Below, piece after piece: positions 1 through 7,906 of a DNA stretch of 64,000 nucleotides. The notes beneath the pieces were generated by a model. The model worked only from the letters and a program-made list of their open reading frames with translations, was not told the DNA's origin and did no database searches. The translations under genes were made by a program, and so were the position numbers. Each line of letters opens with the position of its first letter. Within the stretch, counting starts at the first letter, position 1. Origin of the DNA: an uncultured Tateyamaria sp. (GTDB taxonomy: Bacteria > Pseudomonadota > Alphaproteobacteria > Rhodobacterales > Rhodobacteraceae); assembly GCF_947487805.1 (NCBI RefSeq), contig NZ_CANKXW010000008.1:144802-208801 (forward strand), written 5' to 3'.

Positions 1-778
1 CCTCGGATTTGATGGTGATGTTCGGACCGAACATGCCCTGTTCAAGCGGGATCGACACGCCGGCGGTGCCGGGCGCCTTGATGTATTTCTGGACCCCCTC
101 GCTTTCGTAGGCCGCCTTGGGCATCGAAAATGCCACAATGCTGCCCGCCGCTGCGGCCTGGCTCAGGCGTCCGTCGGGGAAATTGGTGGGCAGGATCTGG
201 GCGTCGGCGGCCCCTTCGGTGATCGTTCTGACCGCTTGGCCCCAGTTGACCTGGATGCCGGTATAGCCGTCCCCATCATCCAGTCCGGTCGCCAGTTTGA
301 TGCTGGCCCGCGCCCGGTTCAAAGCAGCACCGCGCGGGGGGCCATTGTAGATTGTCGCCCCTTCGATTGCGTCCCATCCGCTAAAGCCGCTGCTTTCAAA
401 GGCCGACAGCGTGTAAGTGCCGAAACGGTACGTGTAGAGCACCGACAGGTTCGACGCCAACTCGGCCCCCTTTTCCGCACCAAGTGCCGCATATGGGCCA
501 AGGCCCTTGGACATCAGGAACGCCAGCAGAAACGGTGCGGCGGCGATATCGGTGCTGCCTTCGGCCACGTTTTGCAACGAATTGGTCAGGGTCTGGCCTG
601 TGGCCACCTGAATATTGGCGACCCCGGCGGCCTGTGCCACCTCGCCCAGGCCCAGAACAGTGACGCCCGGCACCGCGAGCGGCGAGGCGGTCTCTGCCGT
701 CAGGTTGGATTGGGCGGCGGCCCCGTTGGCCATCACCAGCGCCGCAAGGGCGCCTGCGAATTTCGTGAATTTGGACAT
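1..778 (-). CDS. TAXI-family TRAP transporter solute-binding protein (3' end outside window)
   Basis: This is the first ~259 residues of a periplasmic binding protein that would deliver a substrate to a TAXI-type TRAP importer. A signal peptide with an AAAQ-type cleavage region (about residue 23) is visible, and the mature protein shows TAXI-like features: an early stretch about sampling a 'transport intermediate' (QNVAEGSTDIAAA) and a later GPPRGAALNRA segment. The start at 778 has a strong GGAGGAAA ribosome-binding site 3 nt upstream. It lies 29 nt after the sulfatase stop on the same strand, so the two are probably co-transcribed. The substrate is unknown; an organosulfur or organophosphorus ester product is only suggested by the neighbour. 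The permease genes would lie to the left of the window. Confidence 0.75.
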   Translation of the reverse strand, partial: MSKFTKFAGALAALVMANGAAAQSNLTAETASPLAVPGVTVLGLGEVAQAAGVANIQVATGQTLTNSLQNVAEGSTDIAAAPFLLAFLMSKGLGPYAALGAEKGAELASNLSVLYTYRFGTYTLSAFESSGFSGWDAIEGATIYNGPPRGAALNRARASIKLATGLDDGDGYTGIQVNWGQAVRTITEGAADAQILPTNFPDGRLSQAAAAGSIVAFSMPKAAYESEGVQKYIKAPGTAGVSIPLEQGMFGPNITIKSE

Positions 779-807
779 TGTTTCCTCCCAGAAGTCCTCA
801 GGGTTTT

Positions 808-2424
808 TTACCCGCTTTTTAGGTGCTGCGGCATCGGCAAGCCGTCCGCAGCAAGTTCGTCCTTGTTCCAATAGCCGATGACGATGCCGGGCGGCTCGCG
901 CTCGTCTGTCATCTGTTCAATGGTCGCCGAAGATCGGGTGATGCGCGTGTGGTGTTGGCGCGTCCATTCAAAGTGACGTGCCTGCATCTGTGCGACCCGA
1001 TCGGCGTGGTCCGGATCGCCGCCCAGATCGTGCAATTCGTCCGGGTCGATTTCCAGATCAAAGAGCATGGGCCGCATCGCTTCGACATGGATGTATTTCC
1101 ACCGGCCGTCGAAAAGCATCACGAGACGGGCGTCGCGTTCATCCACGCCCACGTCCCGGCGCGCGTCGCGGGTGGAATAGTCGTATTCCGACACCACCAC
1201 GTCGCGCCATTCCCCACCCTGCCCGGTCAGCAGCGGCATCAGGGACCGCCCTTCGATCACGTGCGGTTTGGCCTGTCCGCCAAAGAATTCGAGGAAGGTC
1301 GGGGCAAGGTCGATCCCCTCGACCAATGCATCCGTTCGTGTGCCGCGGGTTGCATCCGCGGTCGCGCGCGGATCATAGACAATTAAGGGGATCCGTGCGG
1401 AACAGTCGTAAAACAGGTCTTTTTCGCCCAGCCCGTGATCGCCCATATTGTCGCCGTGATCCGAGCAGAACACGATCATCGTGTCCTGCATCCGCCCGCT
1501 GGTTTCGAGGTAATCAAAGAGGCGGCCCAGGTTGTCGTCGAGCTCCTTGATTAAGCCCATATAGACGGGGGCCACCGTGTCGCGCACGTGATCGCGGGCA
1601 AAGCTTTGGCAGATGCGGGTGTTGGCCCAGGACTGCATCAGCGGGTGGCTGTGTTCGCCGTCGCGCCGGACCACAGGCGGCAGGTCATCGGCGGAATACA
1701 TGTCATTGTAGGGCGCGGGCGCGAGATAGGGCCAGTGCGGCTTGATATAGCTGAGATGGCACAGCCATGGTTTGGTCGGGTCCTGCGCCTCGACGAATTC
1801 GATGCCGCGGGTGGTCAGCCACGCCGTTTCGGAATGTTCCTTAGGCACACGTGCCGCCAGTGGTGCGCTTTCCAGCAGCCAGCCGCTTTGCGCCGTGCCG
1901 TCCGGTCCTATGGCGGTGTTGGCCCATTCTTCCCACGGGTTGTCGCCGTCCATGCCGTGGCTGCGCAGATAGGCGTCGTAATCCTCGGCGTGGCGATTCT
2001 TGTCATACGAAGAGTTGGTGCCGTCATCCCGCACGAACACCTCAAACCCGCACTGGCTGACCAAGGCGCCGATCGTGCTTTGTGGTGCGATGCCCAGCCG
2101 TTTCATCCCTTCTGCGTCGGGGCGCATATGCGTTTTGCCGACCAGCGTGGAGGTGACGCCGATATCGCGCAGATGATCGCCCAATGTGGGCTCGCCCACG
2201 CGCAAGGGAAAGCCGTTCCATGTCGCACCATGGCTGCGCACGTAACGGCCGGTGTAAAAGCTCATCCGGCTGGGCCCGCAGATGGGCGATTGCACATAGC
2301 ATCTGTCGAACCGGACACCGCGCGCGGCAAGGCGGTCAAGGTTGGGGGTGTCCAGATGCGTCGCCCCGAAACAGCTCAGGTAGTCCCAGCGCAACTGGTC
2401 CGCCATGATCCACAGGACATTCAC
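808..2424 (-). CDS. sulfatase / phosphonate monoester hydrolase-like enzyme
   Basis: A 538-residue member of the alkaline-phosphatase superfamily. The sulfatase signature C49-G-P-S-R53 is intact; the Cys would be converted to formylglycine, the catalytic nucleophile. The N-terminal metal-binding MADQ segment and the later metal motif SDHGDNMGDHG are present. There is no signal peptide, so the enzyme is probably cytoplasmic. I chose the GTG at 2424 because GGAGGAGAG lies just upstream; the upstream ATG at 2472 would add 16 unlikely residues and has no such site. The closest named types are type I sulfatases and bacterial phosphonate monoester hydrolases, and I cannot separate these by eye. It is divergent from a LysR regulator and precedes a TAXI binding protein. 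Confidence 0.85.
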   Translation of the reverse strand: MNVLWIMADQLRWDYLSCFGATHLDTPNLDRLAARGVRFDRCYVQSPICGPSRMSFYTGRYVRSHGATWNGFPLRVGEPTLGDHLRDIGVTSTLVGKTHMRPDAEGMKRLGIAPQSTIGALVSQCGFEVFVRDDGTNSSYDKNRHAEDYDAYLRSHGMDGDNPWEEWANTAIGPDGTAQSGWLLESAPLAARVPKEHSETAWLTTRGIEFVEAQDPTKPWLCHLSYIKPHWPYLAPAPYNDMYSADDLPPVVRRDGEHSHPLMQSWANTRICQSFARDHVRDTVAPVYMGLIKELDDNLGRLFDYLETSGRMQDTMIVFCSDHGDNMGDHGLGEKDLFYDCSARIPLIVYDPRATADATRGTRTDALVEGIDLAPTFLEFFGGQAKPHVIEGRSLMPLLTGQGGEWRDVVVSEYDYSTRDARRDVGVDERDARLVMLFDGRWKYIHVEAMRPMLFDLEIDPDELHDLGGDPDHADRVAQMQARHFEWTRQHHTRITRSSATIEQMTDEREPPGIVIGYWNKDELAADGLPMPQHLKSG

Positions 2425-2515
2425 TTGGTACTCTCTCCTCCGGTTCGGTGGCCATGTTCTGGCCAACGTCATGCGCGCCCGGTGCGGGCGTGCGTTTGGA
2501 GTGTTGCGCAGGACA

Positions 2516-2566
2516 ACATATCAGTCCAATACTTCTTTTGCAGATCAGTGTATCATAGTGATATGT
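2516..2566. promoter_or_regulatory. LysR-type operator between sulfatase and its regulator
   Basis: The 138-bp divergent intergenic region holds a perfect 8-bp inverted repeat, ACATATCA at 2516-2523 and TGATATGT at 2559-2566. Nested in its right arm is TATCATAGTGATA at 2551-2563, a palindrome that fits the LysR T-N11-A rule. The right site overlaps the regulator's start codon, which suggests autoregulation together with control of the sulfatase operon. The sites are seen in the sequence; the role is inferred. Confidence 0.5.
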
Positions 2567-3471
2567 TAATAGACCCAAGACACCTCGAGCAGATCGCCGT
2601 GATCGTCGATACCGGCACGCTCCGCGAAGCGGCGGAGCAGCTGGGCACGTCCCAGCCTGCGCTGAGCCGGACGGTTCATGCGCTGGAGACGCGGCTGGAG
2701 ACGACGCTGTTTGAACGCGCCAGCCGTCCGTTGCGCCCCACCGTTTTGTGCTTGGCGCTGGCAGAACAGGGCAGTGCGATCCGGACGGCGCGCATCAGGG
2801 CCGCCGAGATGGTGGGCGTCGGCGCGCGCGGCTTTTTCGGCACGCTCAAGATCGGCGCGCCCCCCTTTTTGTGCGGGCGGTTGATGAGCACGGCCATCGC
2901 GGAATTCCTGTCGGAACGTGAAAACGTGCGGATCGACCTGAGCCCGAATTATAAGGCGCAGCTGCTGGACCGGTTGAACCACAACAAGGTCGACATGATT
3001 GTCGGGCCCTCTAAATTCGTGGAGGCCGGGAATTCGGATTTCCGGGTCGAGCCGTTGTTCGAGGACACGAATGTGGTCGTCGGACGGGCCGGTCATCCGC
3101 TGCTGCAAGAGGATGAGTTTGCCGCGATCGGGTTGGAAAACACGACGTGGATTGGCCATCACGAGCACAGTGCCCTGCGGACGGACATGGAAAACGCGCT
3201 CAAGCAGTTCGGGGTTATGCGGCCGCGCATCGCGTTCCAGAGCGAATCCGCGGGCACGGTTCTCGATATCCTGCGCGCCTCCGATTTCCTGACCATCCTG
3301 CCGCGCCACGCGATCCGCAAGGATGGCAAGGACGGGCTGGCCACCGCGCGGTTGCGATTGTCCGACCATGTGCAGATCGTGAGCATCATCACCCTCGCCC
3401 AGACTGCGGAGACCAAGCTGACGCTGGATTTCAAGGAGCATCTGCGCCGTACACTCAGACGGATTGTGTGA
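2563..3471 (+). CDS. LysR-family transcriptional regulator
   Basis: A 302-residue regulator. The N-terminal winged helix-turn-helix (about residues 3-62) contains the typical TLREAAEQLGTSQPALSRTV run, followed by a substrate-binding domain from about residue 90 to the end. The ATG at 2563 begins directly at the conserved N-terminus (MLIDPRHLEQI); the open frame continues far upstream but only antisense to the sulfatase. It is transcribed away from the sulfatase/TAXI pair and probably controls it, with the substrate or product of that pathway as co-inducer. That link rests on gene arrangement and the palindromic operator only. Confidence 0.9.
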   Translation: MLIDPRHLEQIAVIVDTGTLREAAEQLGTSQPALSRTVHALETRLETTLFERASRPLRPTVLCLALAEQGSAIRTARIRAAEMVGVGARGFFGTLKIGAPPFLCGRLMSTAIAEFLSERENVRIDLSPNYKAQLLDRLNHNKVDMIVGPSKFVEAGNSDFRVEPLFEDTNVVVGRAGHPLLQEDEFAAIGLENTTWIGHHEHSALRTDMENALKQFGVMRPRIAFQSESAGTVLDILRASDFLTILPRHAIRKDGKDGLATARLRLSDHVQIVSIITLAQTAETKLTLDFKEHLRRTLRRIV

Positions 3472-3481
3472 CGGTCTGAGG

Positions 3482-4468
3482 CTATTTGGTTTGCCAGATC
3501 TTGCGACGCCGTTCGCGCACCAGCGCATCGCCAGCGGGTGTGCCATCGTGAAATGTGCCAAACCATGCGTCCCACGGCGTTTCGGTCGAGCCGTAGTTGC
3601 AATCAAAGAACCGGTGGTGAAGCTGATGGTGGAAATCCCCCATCTCGATATCGAGCACGCCAAGTTTGACCTTGTCGAAGCCCACGTGAGAGGTCGGTGC
3701 GCCGATGCCGTGATGAAACATCAGGAACAGCATGTGAAGCGGATTGGACGGCACAATCAGAAAGATCACGATGTCCGTCAGCAGCACGAAACTTTCCACA
3801 GGGTGCATGGCGAGGCCAGACCACGGGCCGGTGTTGATGTTCTTGTGATGCCAGGCGTGCACGTAACGATAGATCGGTTTCAGGTGCAGCACGCGGTGGT
3901 GCATGTAGAAATAGAGCCCCGCCCAGATCGGGATCAGCACGATCAGGGTGACAAACCATACCGGATTGCTGTCGAAGGTGATCAGCGTGACCCAGCCATT
4001 GGCATAGGCCCACCACATGAGACATTCGAAAAACACCCAGAATTGCAGGGCGACAAAGGTCCAGAACATGTTGTCCCAGACCTGGGATCTGAACCAGAAC
4101 GTGCGCGCGCCCGTCATCATCGGCCGCATGTCATAGCGGTAGTCGTCCCCTTGCGCGCGGAACCTGAGCAGCAGAAGGTGCAATCCCCCCGCGACAGAGA
4201 ACAGGATCACGAAATTGCGGATCCAGATCTCGGCGATCCAGTCAAAGGCAAAGCGCTGCGTGTCTGCAAGATCGGGCGCAAAGAACAGCCAGCTGATTGT
4301 CGCGGCAAAAAGCATGACAAACCGCATTCCCACGGGCTTCCAGCTTTTGAGCAGGAAGTGCAAAGACGCCAACGGTTTCATCGGCCAATCCCAATAGGGC
4401 GCATTCTGGATGGGCAGGGATGGCGTGTGGTTCCAGATCTGGCGGCGCTGGCGCGGCGTTTCGGTCAT
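3482..4468 (-). CDS. fatty-acid-hydroxylase / sterol-desaturase family membrane enzyme
   Basis: A 328-residue membrane protein of the diiron fatty-acid hydroxylase superfamily. The clustered histidine motifs expected to bind two irons are present: HHRVLH, HAWHH, HH followed by GIGAPTSHV, and HHQLHH near the end, interleaved with hydrophobic helices (for example around residues 45-70, 120-150 and 200-225). Such enzymes hydroxylate or desaturate lipid chains, sterols or carotenoids using O2. The start codon overlaps the stop of the upstream HD-domain gene (ATGA), so the two are translationally coupled. Its actual substrate cannot be read from the sequence. It ends 11 nt from the LysR gene on the opposite strand. 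Confidence 0.85.
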   Translation of the reverse strand: MTETPRQRRQIWNHTPSLPIQNAPYWDWPMKPLASLHFLLKSWKPVGMRFVMLFAATISWLFFAPDLADTQRFAFDWIAEIWIRNFVILFSVAGGLHLLLLRFRAQGDDYRYDMRPMMTGARTFWFRSQVWDNMFWTFVALQFWVFFECLMWWAYANGWVTLITFDSNPVWFVTLIVLIPIWAGLYFYMHHRVLHLKPIYRYVHAWHHKNINTGPWSGLAMHPVESFVLLTDIVIFLIVPSNPLHMLFLMFHHGIGAPTSHVGFDKVKLGVLDIEMGDFHHQLHHRFFDCNYGSTETPWDAWFGTFHDGTPAGDALVRERRRKIWQTK

Positions 4469-5091
4469 GTCATCTGCCCCCTTTGTCTCGCGGTCTCTGC
4501 GTCCTGTAGGGGCAGGCGCACGCCTGCGCGCACGACGTCCGGGGCGTGGGCCGTGCGGGCAAATACCGTGCGGACCATCGGGGCAAAGAATGCCAACGGC
4601 AGGCTGTCATAATCCGGATCAAAGCTCGCCTGATCCCAGCGTTCACAAAAGACCGCGCAATCGTCGAAATAGGGGCAGTCCCGATACGCGTCCCTCTTGT
4701 CAGGATTGGCCCCGACATGGGCCCCGTAATAAACAAGCTGAAAATCGCCGTGTTTTTCCACCGTCCACGCGCATTGCGCCCGCACGAATGGGCGCAACAC
4801 CGCCGCTGCGTATTCATCATGGTTATATGGCGCATAGATGTCGCCAATATCGTGCAGCAGCGCCGACACCACCCAATCGATATCTGCCCCGTCGCGCCAC
4901 GCCCGTGTGGCCGATTGCAGCGAGTGGCCGAGGCGCGTCACCTGATAGCCCGACAGTCCTTCGTCCAGCGTCACCAGCGCCGACAACAATCGGTCAGCAG
5001 TGCCCGACGCATAGGCAACTTCGTGTTCGGTAAGGAAATCATAGTCCTCTTTCGTGCCGTCTTTCATCTGCGTGAAACTGACGTGATCCAT
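4465..5091 (-). CDS. HD-domain protein, possible HDOX-type (PhnZ/MIOX-like) diiron enzyme
   Basis: A 208-residue soluble protein. The metal-ligand pattern is H56, H80-D81 (in LLHDIGD), H91, H114 and an aspartate within R151-W-D-Q-A. This is the spacing of small HD proteins; the RWDQA stretch resembles the conserved R-x-D-D-x-A segment of PhnZ-like HD-domain oxygenases, which cleave carbon-phosphorus bonds with a mixed-valent diiron centre. Ordinary HD phosphohydrolase activity is the alternative. It is the first gene of a two-gene unit with the membrane hydroxylase, and is divergent from a LysR gene with a good operator. The cleavage chemistry is not proven by motif alone. Confidence 0.65.
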   Translation of the reverse strand: MDHVSFTQMKDGTKEDYDFLTEHEVAYASGTADRLLSALVTLDEGLSGYQVTRLGHSLQSATRAWRDGADIDWVVSALLHDIGDIYAPYNHDEYAAAVLRPFVRAQCAWTVEKHGDFQLVYYGAHVGANPDKRDAYRDCPYFDDCAVFCERWDQASFDPDYDSLPLAFFAPMVRTVFARTAHAPDVVRAGVRLPLQDAETARQRGQMT

Positions 5092-5173
5092 TGCGATGCT
5101 CCCGCGATCAGTTGCTGGACGAGCATTGCCGCAATTCGCAACGGGAAGAGAGACGAAATCTTGACATGTCAGG

Positions 5174-5188
5174 ATAACATTTGGTTAT
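5174..5188. promoter_or_regulatory. LysR T-N11-A operator
   Basis: ATAACATTTGGTTAT contains ATAAC and GTTAT as a perfect inverted repeat with a 5-nt centre and obeys T-N11-A. It lies in the 105-bp divergent region, ending 8 nt before the LysR start. A TTGACA hexamer (5161-5166) sits just upstream. It is the likely autoregulatory and target site for the adjacent LysR protein. Confidence 0.5.
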
Positions 5189-5196
5189 GAATTGTC

Positions 5197-6114
5197 ATGC
5201 GCCGCAAACTTCCACCACTCAATGCGCTTCTGGCCTTTGAAGCAGCCGCGCGCGCCAAGAGCTTTACCCGCGGCGCGGTGGATCACGGAGTTGCGCAACC
5301 GGCCATCACGCGGCACGTCGGCAATCTCGAAGACTGGCTGGGCACCGACCTGTTCAAACGGCACGGAAATGGGGTCGAATTGACGCCCGAGGGCCAGGCC
5401 TTTGCCGATCACGTCACGCGCGGCTTTGACCTGCTGGAGGTGGGAACGCGCGAGGTGACCCGGCAACGATCTAGAGAATTGATCATCGGCGCGTCGTTCG
5501 GCGTCATGCATCTTTGGCTCATGCCACGCATCGCCGCCATGCGGACCGCCACGCCGACCACGATCAACTTTCTCACAGCAGATGATTACCGCAGCTTTGA
5601 CACAAGCGACGTGGATCTTTCGATCCGCTTTGGCAACGGGCACTTTCCGGGTTATGAAAGCGACCTGCTTTTTGCCGAGGAATGCGCCGTGCTCGCGTCG
5701 CCTGACTTTCTGGCGCGCCATCCGGGGCTGGACCCCGACAACCTGTGTGACACGTTGCAATCGCGGTTCCTGCTAGATTACGGCGATCCGCACGGTGTCG
5801 GATGGATGACCTGGGCGCGCTGGCTGGACATGAACGGCGCCGCGCCGGACCTTGCCGTTGAACGGCCCGAAATCCGGGCTTTCCCTGCGTTGCTCGACAT
5901 GGTCGCCGCGGGCGAAGGGCTGGCCATCGGCGCCAGAGGGTTCGAGGACACGATGGTGCGCGCGGGCAGCATCCTGCGCCTTGGACCGCCGGTGGGGCGG
6001 GTCGGGCACGGCTATTACCTCGTTTACCAGAACCGCGTCCGCAAGAAAGTCGGCTTTGACCGGTTGCGCCGGGCGTTGCTGGGGTCCGTATCCGCGCCGC
6101 AGACTACGCCCTAA
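5197..6114 (+). CDS. LysR-family regulator (GcvA/AmpR-like)
   Basis: A 305-residue regulator with the opening typical of the GcvA-like subgroup (RRKLPPLNALLAFEAAAR), a helix-turn-helix at about residues 20-65, and a binding domain ending near residue 295. It faces away from the HD/hydroxylase pair and shares a short intergenic region with it, so it is the likely controller of those two genes. The effector is unknown. The start is fixed by the family's conserved N-terminus. Sequence after its stop is AT-richer than the rest and leads into the disrupted mobile region. Confidence 0.9.
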   Translation: MRRKLPPLNALLAFEAAARAKSFTRGAVDHGVAQPAITRHVGNLEDWLGTDLFKRHGNGVELTPEGQAFADHVTRGFDLLEVGTREVTRQRSRELIIGASFGVMHLWLMPRIAAMRTATPTTINFLTADDYRSFDTSDVDLSIRFGNGHFPGYESDLLFAEECAVLASPDFLARHPGLDPDNLCDTLQSRFLLDYGDPHGVGWMTWARWLDMNGAAPDLAVERPEIRAFPALLDMVAAGEGLAIGARGFEDTMVRAGSILRLGPPVGRVGHGYYLVYQNRVRKKVGFDRLRRALLGSVSAPQTTP

Positions 6115-6303
6115 TGTAAAGCCAACCAATAGTTTGCCACTCAAATCATGAAATCTCCTAATTTTTATGGGCTTTCAAAAATTGCGCGGCGGGCAAATCT
6201 TCCACTTGACCCACGCTATTTCTTCCACAAAAAGTTGCCTCAGAGCATCAAAAAAGCCGCCCAAATGGGCGGCATGGACGTTGTTGGAGAGCTTTAAGTT
6301 TGG
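6115..6303. other. AT-rich non-coding spacer
   Basis: No gene is visible here. The base composition is clearly AT-richer than the flanks (A- and T-runs at 6140-6240). The only structure I see is the minus-strand terminator at 6250-6273. It marks the edge of the foreign or decaying segment that extends to about 7.6 kb. Confidence 0.6.
6250..6273 (-). terminator. Rho-independent terminator
   Basis: Read on the minus strand, a 7-bp GC stem (GCCGCCC / GGGCGGC) with a 4-nt loop is followed by TTTTTT. It lies about 30 nt downstream of the truncated minus-strand gene ending at 6304 and probably was that gene's terminator. Confidence 0.75.
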
Positions 6304-6546
6304 TCAGTCGGCCAAATCAGTTCGTCTGTAGTAGAATCGACCGAGACTGTGATCGTCGACGACGGGGCGGATTCCTTTCCGATGCAGCTTGAACTTTGCG
6401 GACTTCGCCGACCATTTGCGTTCGGCCGCGTACGCTTTCATTGAGATGTGCTCCGCGAGATACGCGTCCAATTGGTCAACCGGGAACAGCCGGACGGCCG
6501 CGCCCTTAGCGTTCAGCTTCTCCGGAACGCTCGGCCATGCCCCACC
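6304..6546 (-). pseudogene. C-terminal remnant of an unidentified gene cut by an IS
   Basis: About 80 codons run in frame from the insertion-sequence edge to a TGA at 6304. The encoded end is basic and looks like a small DNA-binding fold (KAYAAERKWSAKSAKFKL, then RFYYRRTDLAD), but I do not recognise the family. There is no start codon with a ribosome-binding site of its own. Its orientation matches the N-terminal fragment starting at 7576 on the other side of the IS. The two are best read as the halves of one interrupted gene, with its terminator at 6250-6273. Confidence 0.5.
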
Positions 6547-7330
6547 TGAACCGCGCCGGGTTTGCCGGAGGCTGATTTGTCTTAGTTACGCGGCCATATC
6601 TGATCTTTCCAAGGTCGCGTAGAAGTTTGTCTCTGCTTCGGCTGGGGGGATATTCCCGATTGGCTCGAGCAGACGGCGGTTGTTGAACCAATCGACCCAT
6701 TCCAATGTCGCGTATTTCACGGCATCGAAACTGCGCCACGGCCCGCGCCGGTGGATGACCTCAGCTTTGAACAACCCGTTGATCGTCTCGGCGAGGGCAT
6801 TGTCATAGGAATCTCCGACACTTTCGACCGAGGGGGCGATCTTCGCCTCTGCCAGCCGTTCGGTGTACTTAATAGACAAATATAGCGACCCGCGGTCCGA
6901 GTGGTGCACCAATTGATCTTGAGCCGGGCTGCGTTGATGAATGGCTTGTTCCAAAGCATCGAGGACAAATCCGGCAGTGGCCGTGCGGCTGACCCGCCAT
7001 CCAACGATACGACGGGCGAAGACATCGATGACAAAGGCGACATAGACGAAGCCTTGCCACGTCGCGACATAGGTGAAGTCGCTCACCCACAGCATGTTTG
7101 GCGCTGGCGCACGGAACCGTGCGGTTCACCTTGTCCAACGGACATGGCAATGCCTTGTCGGTGATCGTTGTCTTTGGCGTCTTGCCGCGCACGACGCCCT
7201 CAAGGCCCAAATCCTTCATCAGACGGGCAACGGTGCAGCGTGCAACATCAAAGCCTTCTCTGCGCATTTGATGCCAGACCTTCCGCACGCCATAGACGCT
7301 GAGGTTTTCCTTAAAGACACCCGTCTTGGA
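6547..7330 (-). mobile_element. IS3-family insertion sequence remnant
   Basis: One end is clear: TGAACC at 6547 begins a GC-rich terminal stretch (TGAACCGCGCCGGGTTTGCC) of the kind that ends IS3-family elements, 39 bp beyond the transposase stop. The other terminus and OrfA are not visible; similarity to transposase begins only at about 7320, so the element is truncated at its 5' side. The transposase it carries is also frameshifted, so it cannot move by itself. The right boundary is approximate. Confidence 0.7.
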
Positions 7331-7576
7331 ATGCGCGCGTTCGAGCAGGCGCATGGCGCGGCGTTTGATGCGGCGGCGGTCAAACTCGTCGAGCAAATCA
7401 TAAGGCGGGACCAGATCTTCCTTTGTGATCTTCCCCGCCGCAAGATCCGCCTCCTGCGCCTCTCGACGGAAATGCTTGAGGACCCTTTTCCACCGCTCCT
7501 CGATGTCGCGGAGATTCGCGATGTCATCCATGAAGGTCAGGTTGTGAAACGGTATGGTCGTCGTGGGGCGGGTCAT
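6586..7576 (-). pseudogene. frameshifted IS3-family transposase OrfB fused to a foreign N-terminal segment
   Basis: Transposase similarity starts near 7320 (VFKENLSVYGVRKVWHQM), runs to about 7120 (LDKVNR), then continues in another frame from 7095 with the rve catalytic core: first Asp in WVSDFTYV, second Asp in HHSDRGS, Glu in DSYDNALAETING. A single-base change in the stretch GCACGGTTCCGTGC near 7110-7123 breaks the frame between these parts. The first ~85 residues, from an ATG at 7576 with AAAGGA upstream, do not look like transposase. They are charged (ERWKRVLKHFRREAQEADLA) and may be the start of the gene whose end lies at 6304-6546. No function is expected now. Confidence 0.75.
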
Positions 7577-7906
7577 GGCGGAGTCCTTTCAAGGCGCGAA
7601 GACGTCTTCACGCAGGTCGCCCAAGCCGAAATCAGTCGGGCGGTGAGATGTGAAAGGTTCCGGAACCCTGCGGAACTTTTAGGGAACATCCATGACGCGG
7701 AGCAAGCCCTCGGCACAATGCTCGCACGGTACAGTCCGCATAAAGACAGCTCATACGTCGAATTCGGACAAGGCATTGAATACAAAAGAAAACCACCAAA
7801 AGCGGCGCTATCGGTGGTCATTTGATCTGTGTCGAGAGGTCAAAAAACCTCGGGAATGGTCACGTTTTGCTATGTCAAACAACCTAAAGGCGCTGAACCG
7901 CGTGTT
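7577..7906. other. intergenic region downstream of nrdJ
   Basis: About 330 bp with no convincing gene; short open frames here lack good start sites and read as low-complexity. It contains a weak terminator-like hairpin for nrdJ (7783-7818) and a small GAGGT/ACCTC hairpin near 7835-7850. The part adjoining 7576 supplies the AAAGGA start signal for the interrupted gene. Confidence 0.5.
7783..7818 (-). terminator. possible weak terminator after nrdJ
   Basis: On the minus strand ACCACC (7818-7813) can pair with GGTGGT (7797-7792) around a 15-nt loop that is itself GC-rich, followed by TTTTCTTTT. The stem is short, so this is tentative. Confidence 0.3.

Noticed and set aside
1588..2562. N-terminal extension of the first LysR gene
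   Set aside because: It is antisense to the sulfatase; the LysR family's helix-turn-helix starts at 2563.
7095..7125. Programmed ribosomal frameshift in the IS3 transposase
   Set aside because: The usual slippery A-run at the OrfA/OrfB junction is absent and the break lies inside the OrfB region, so it is a decay mutation.
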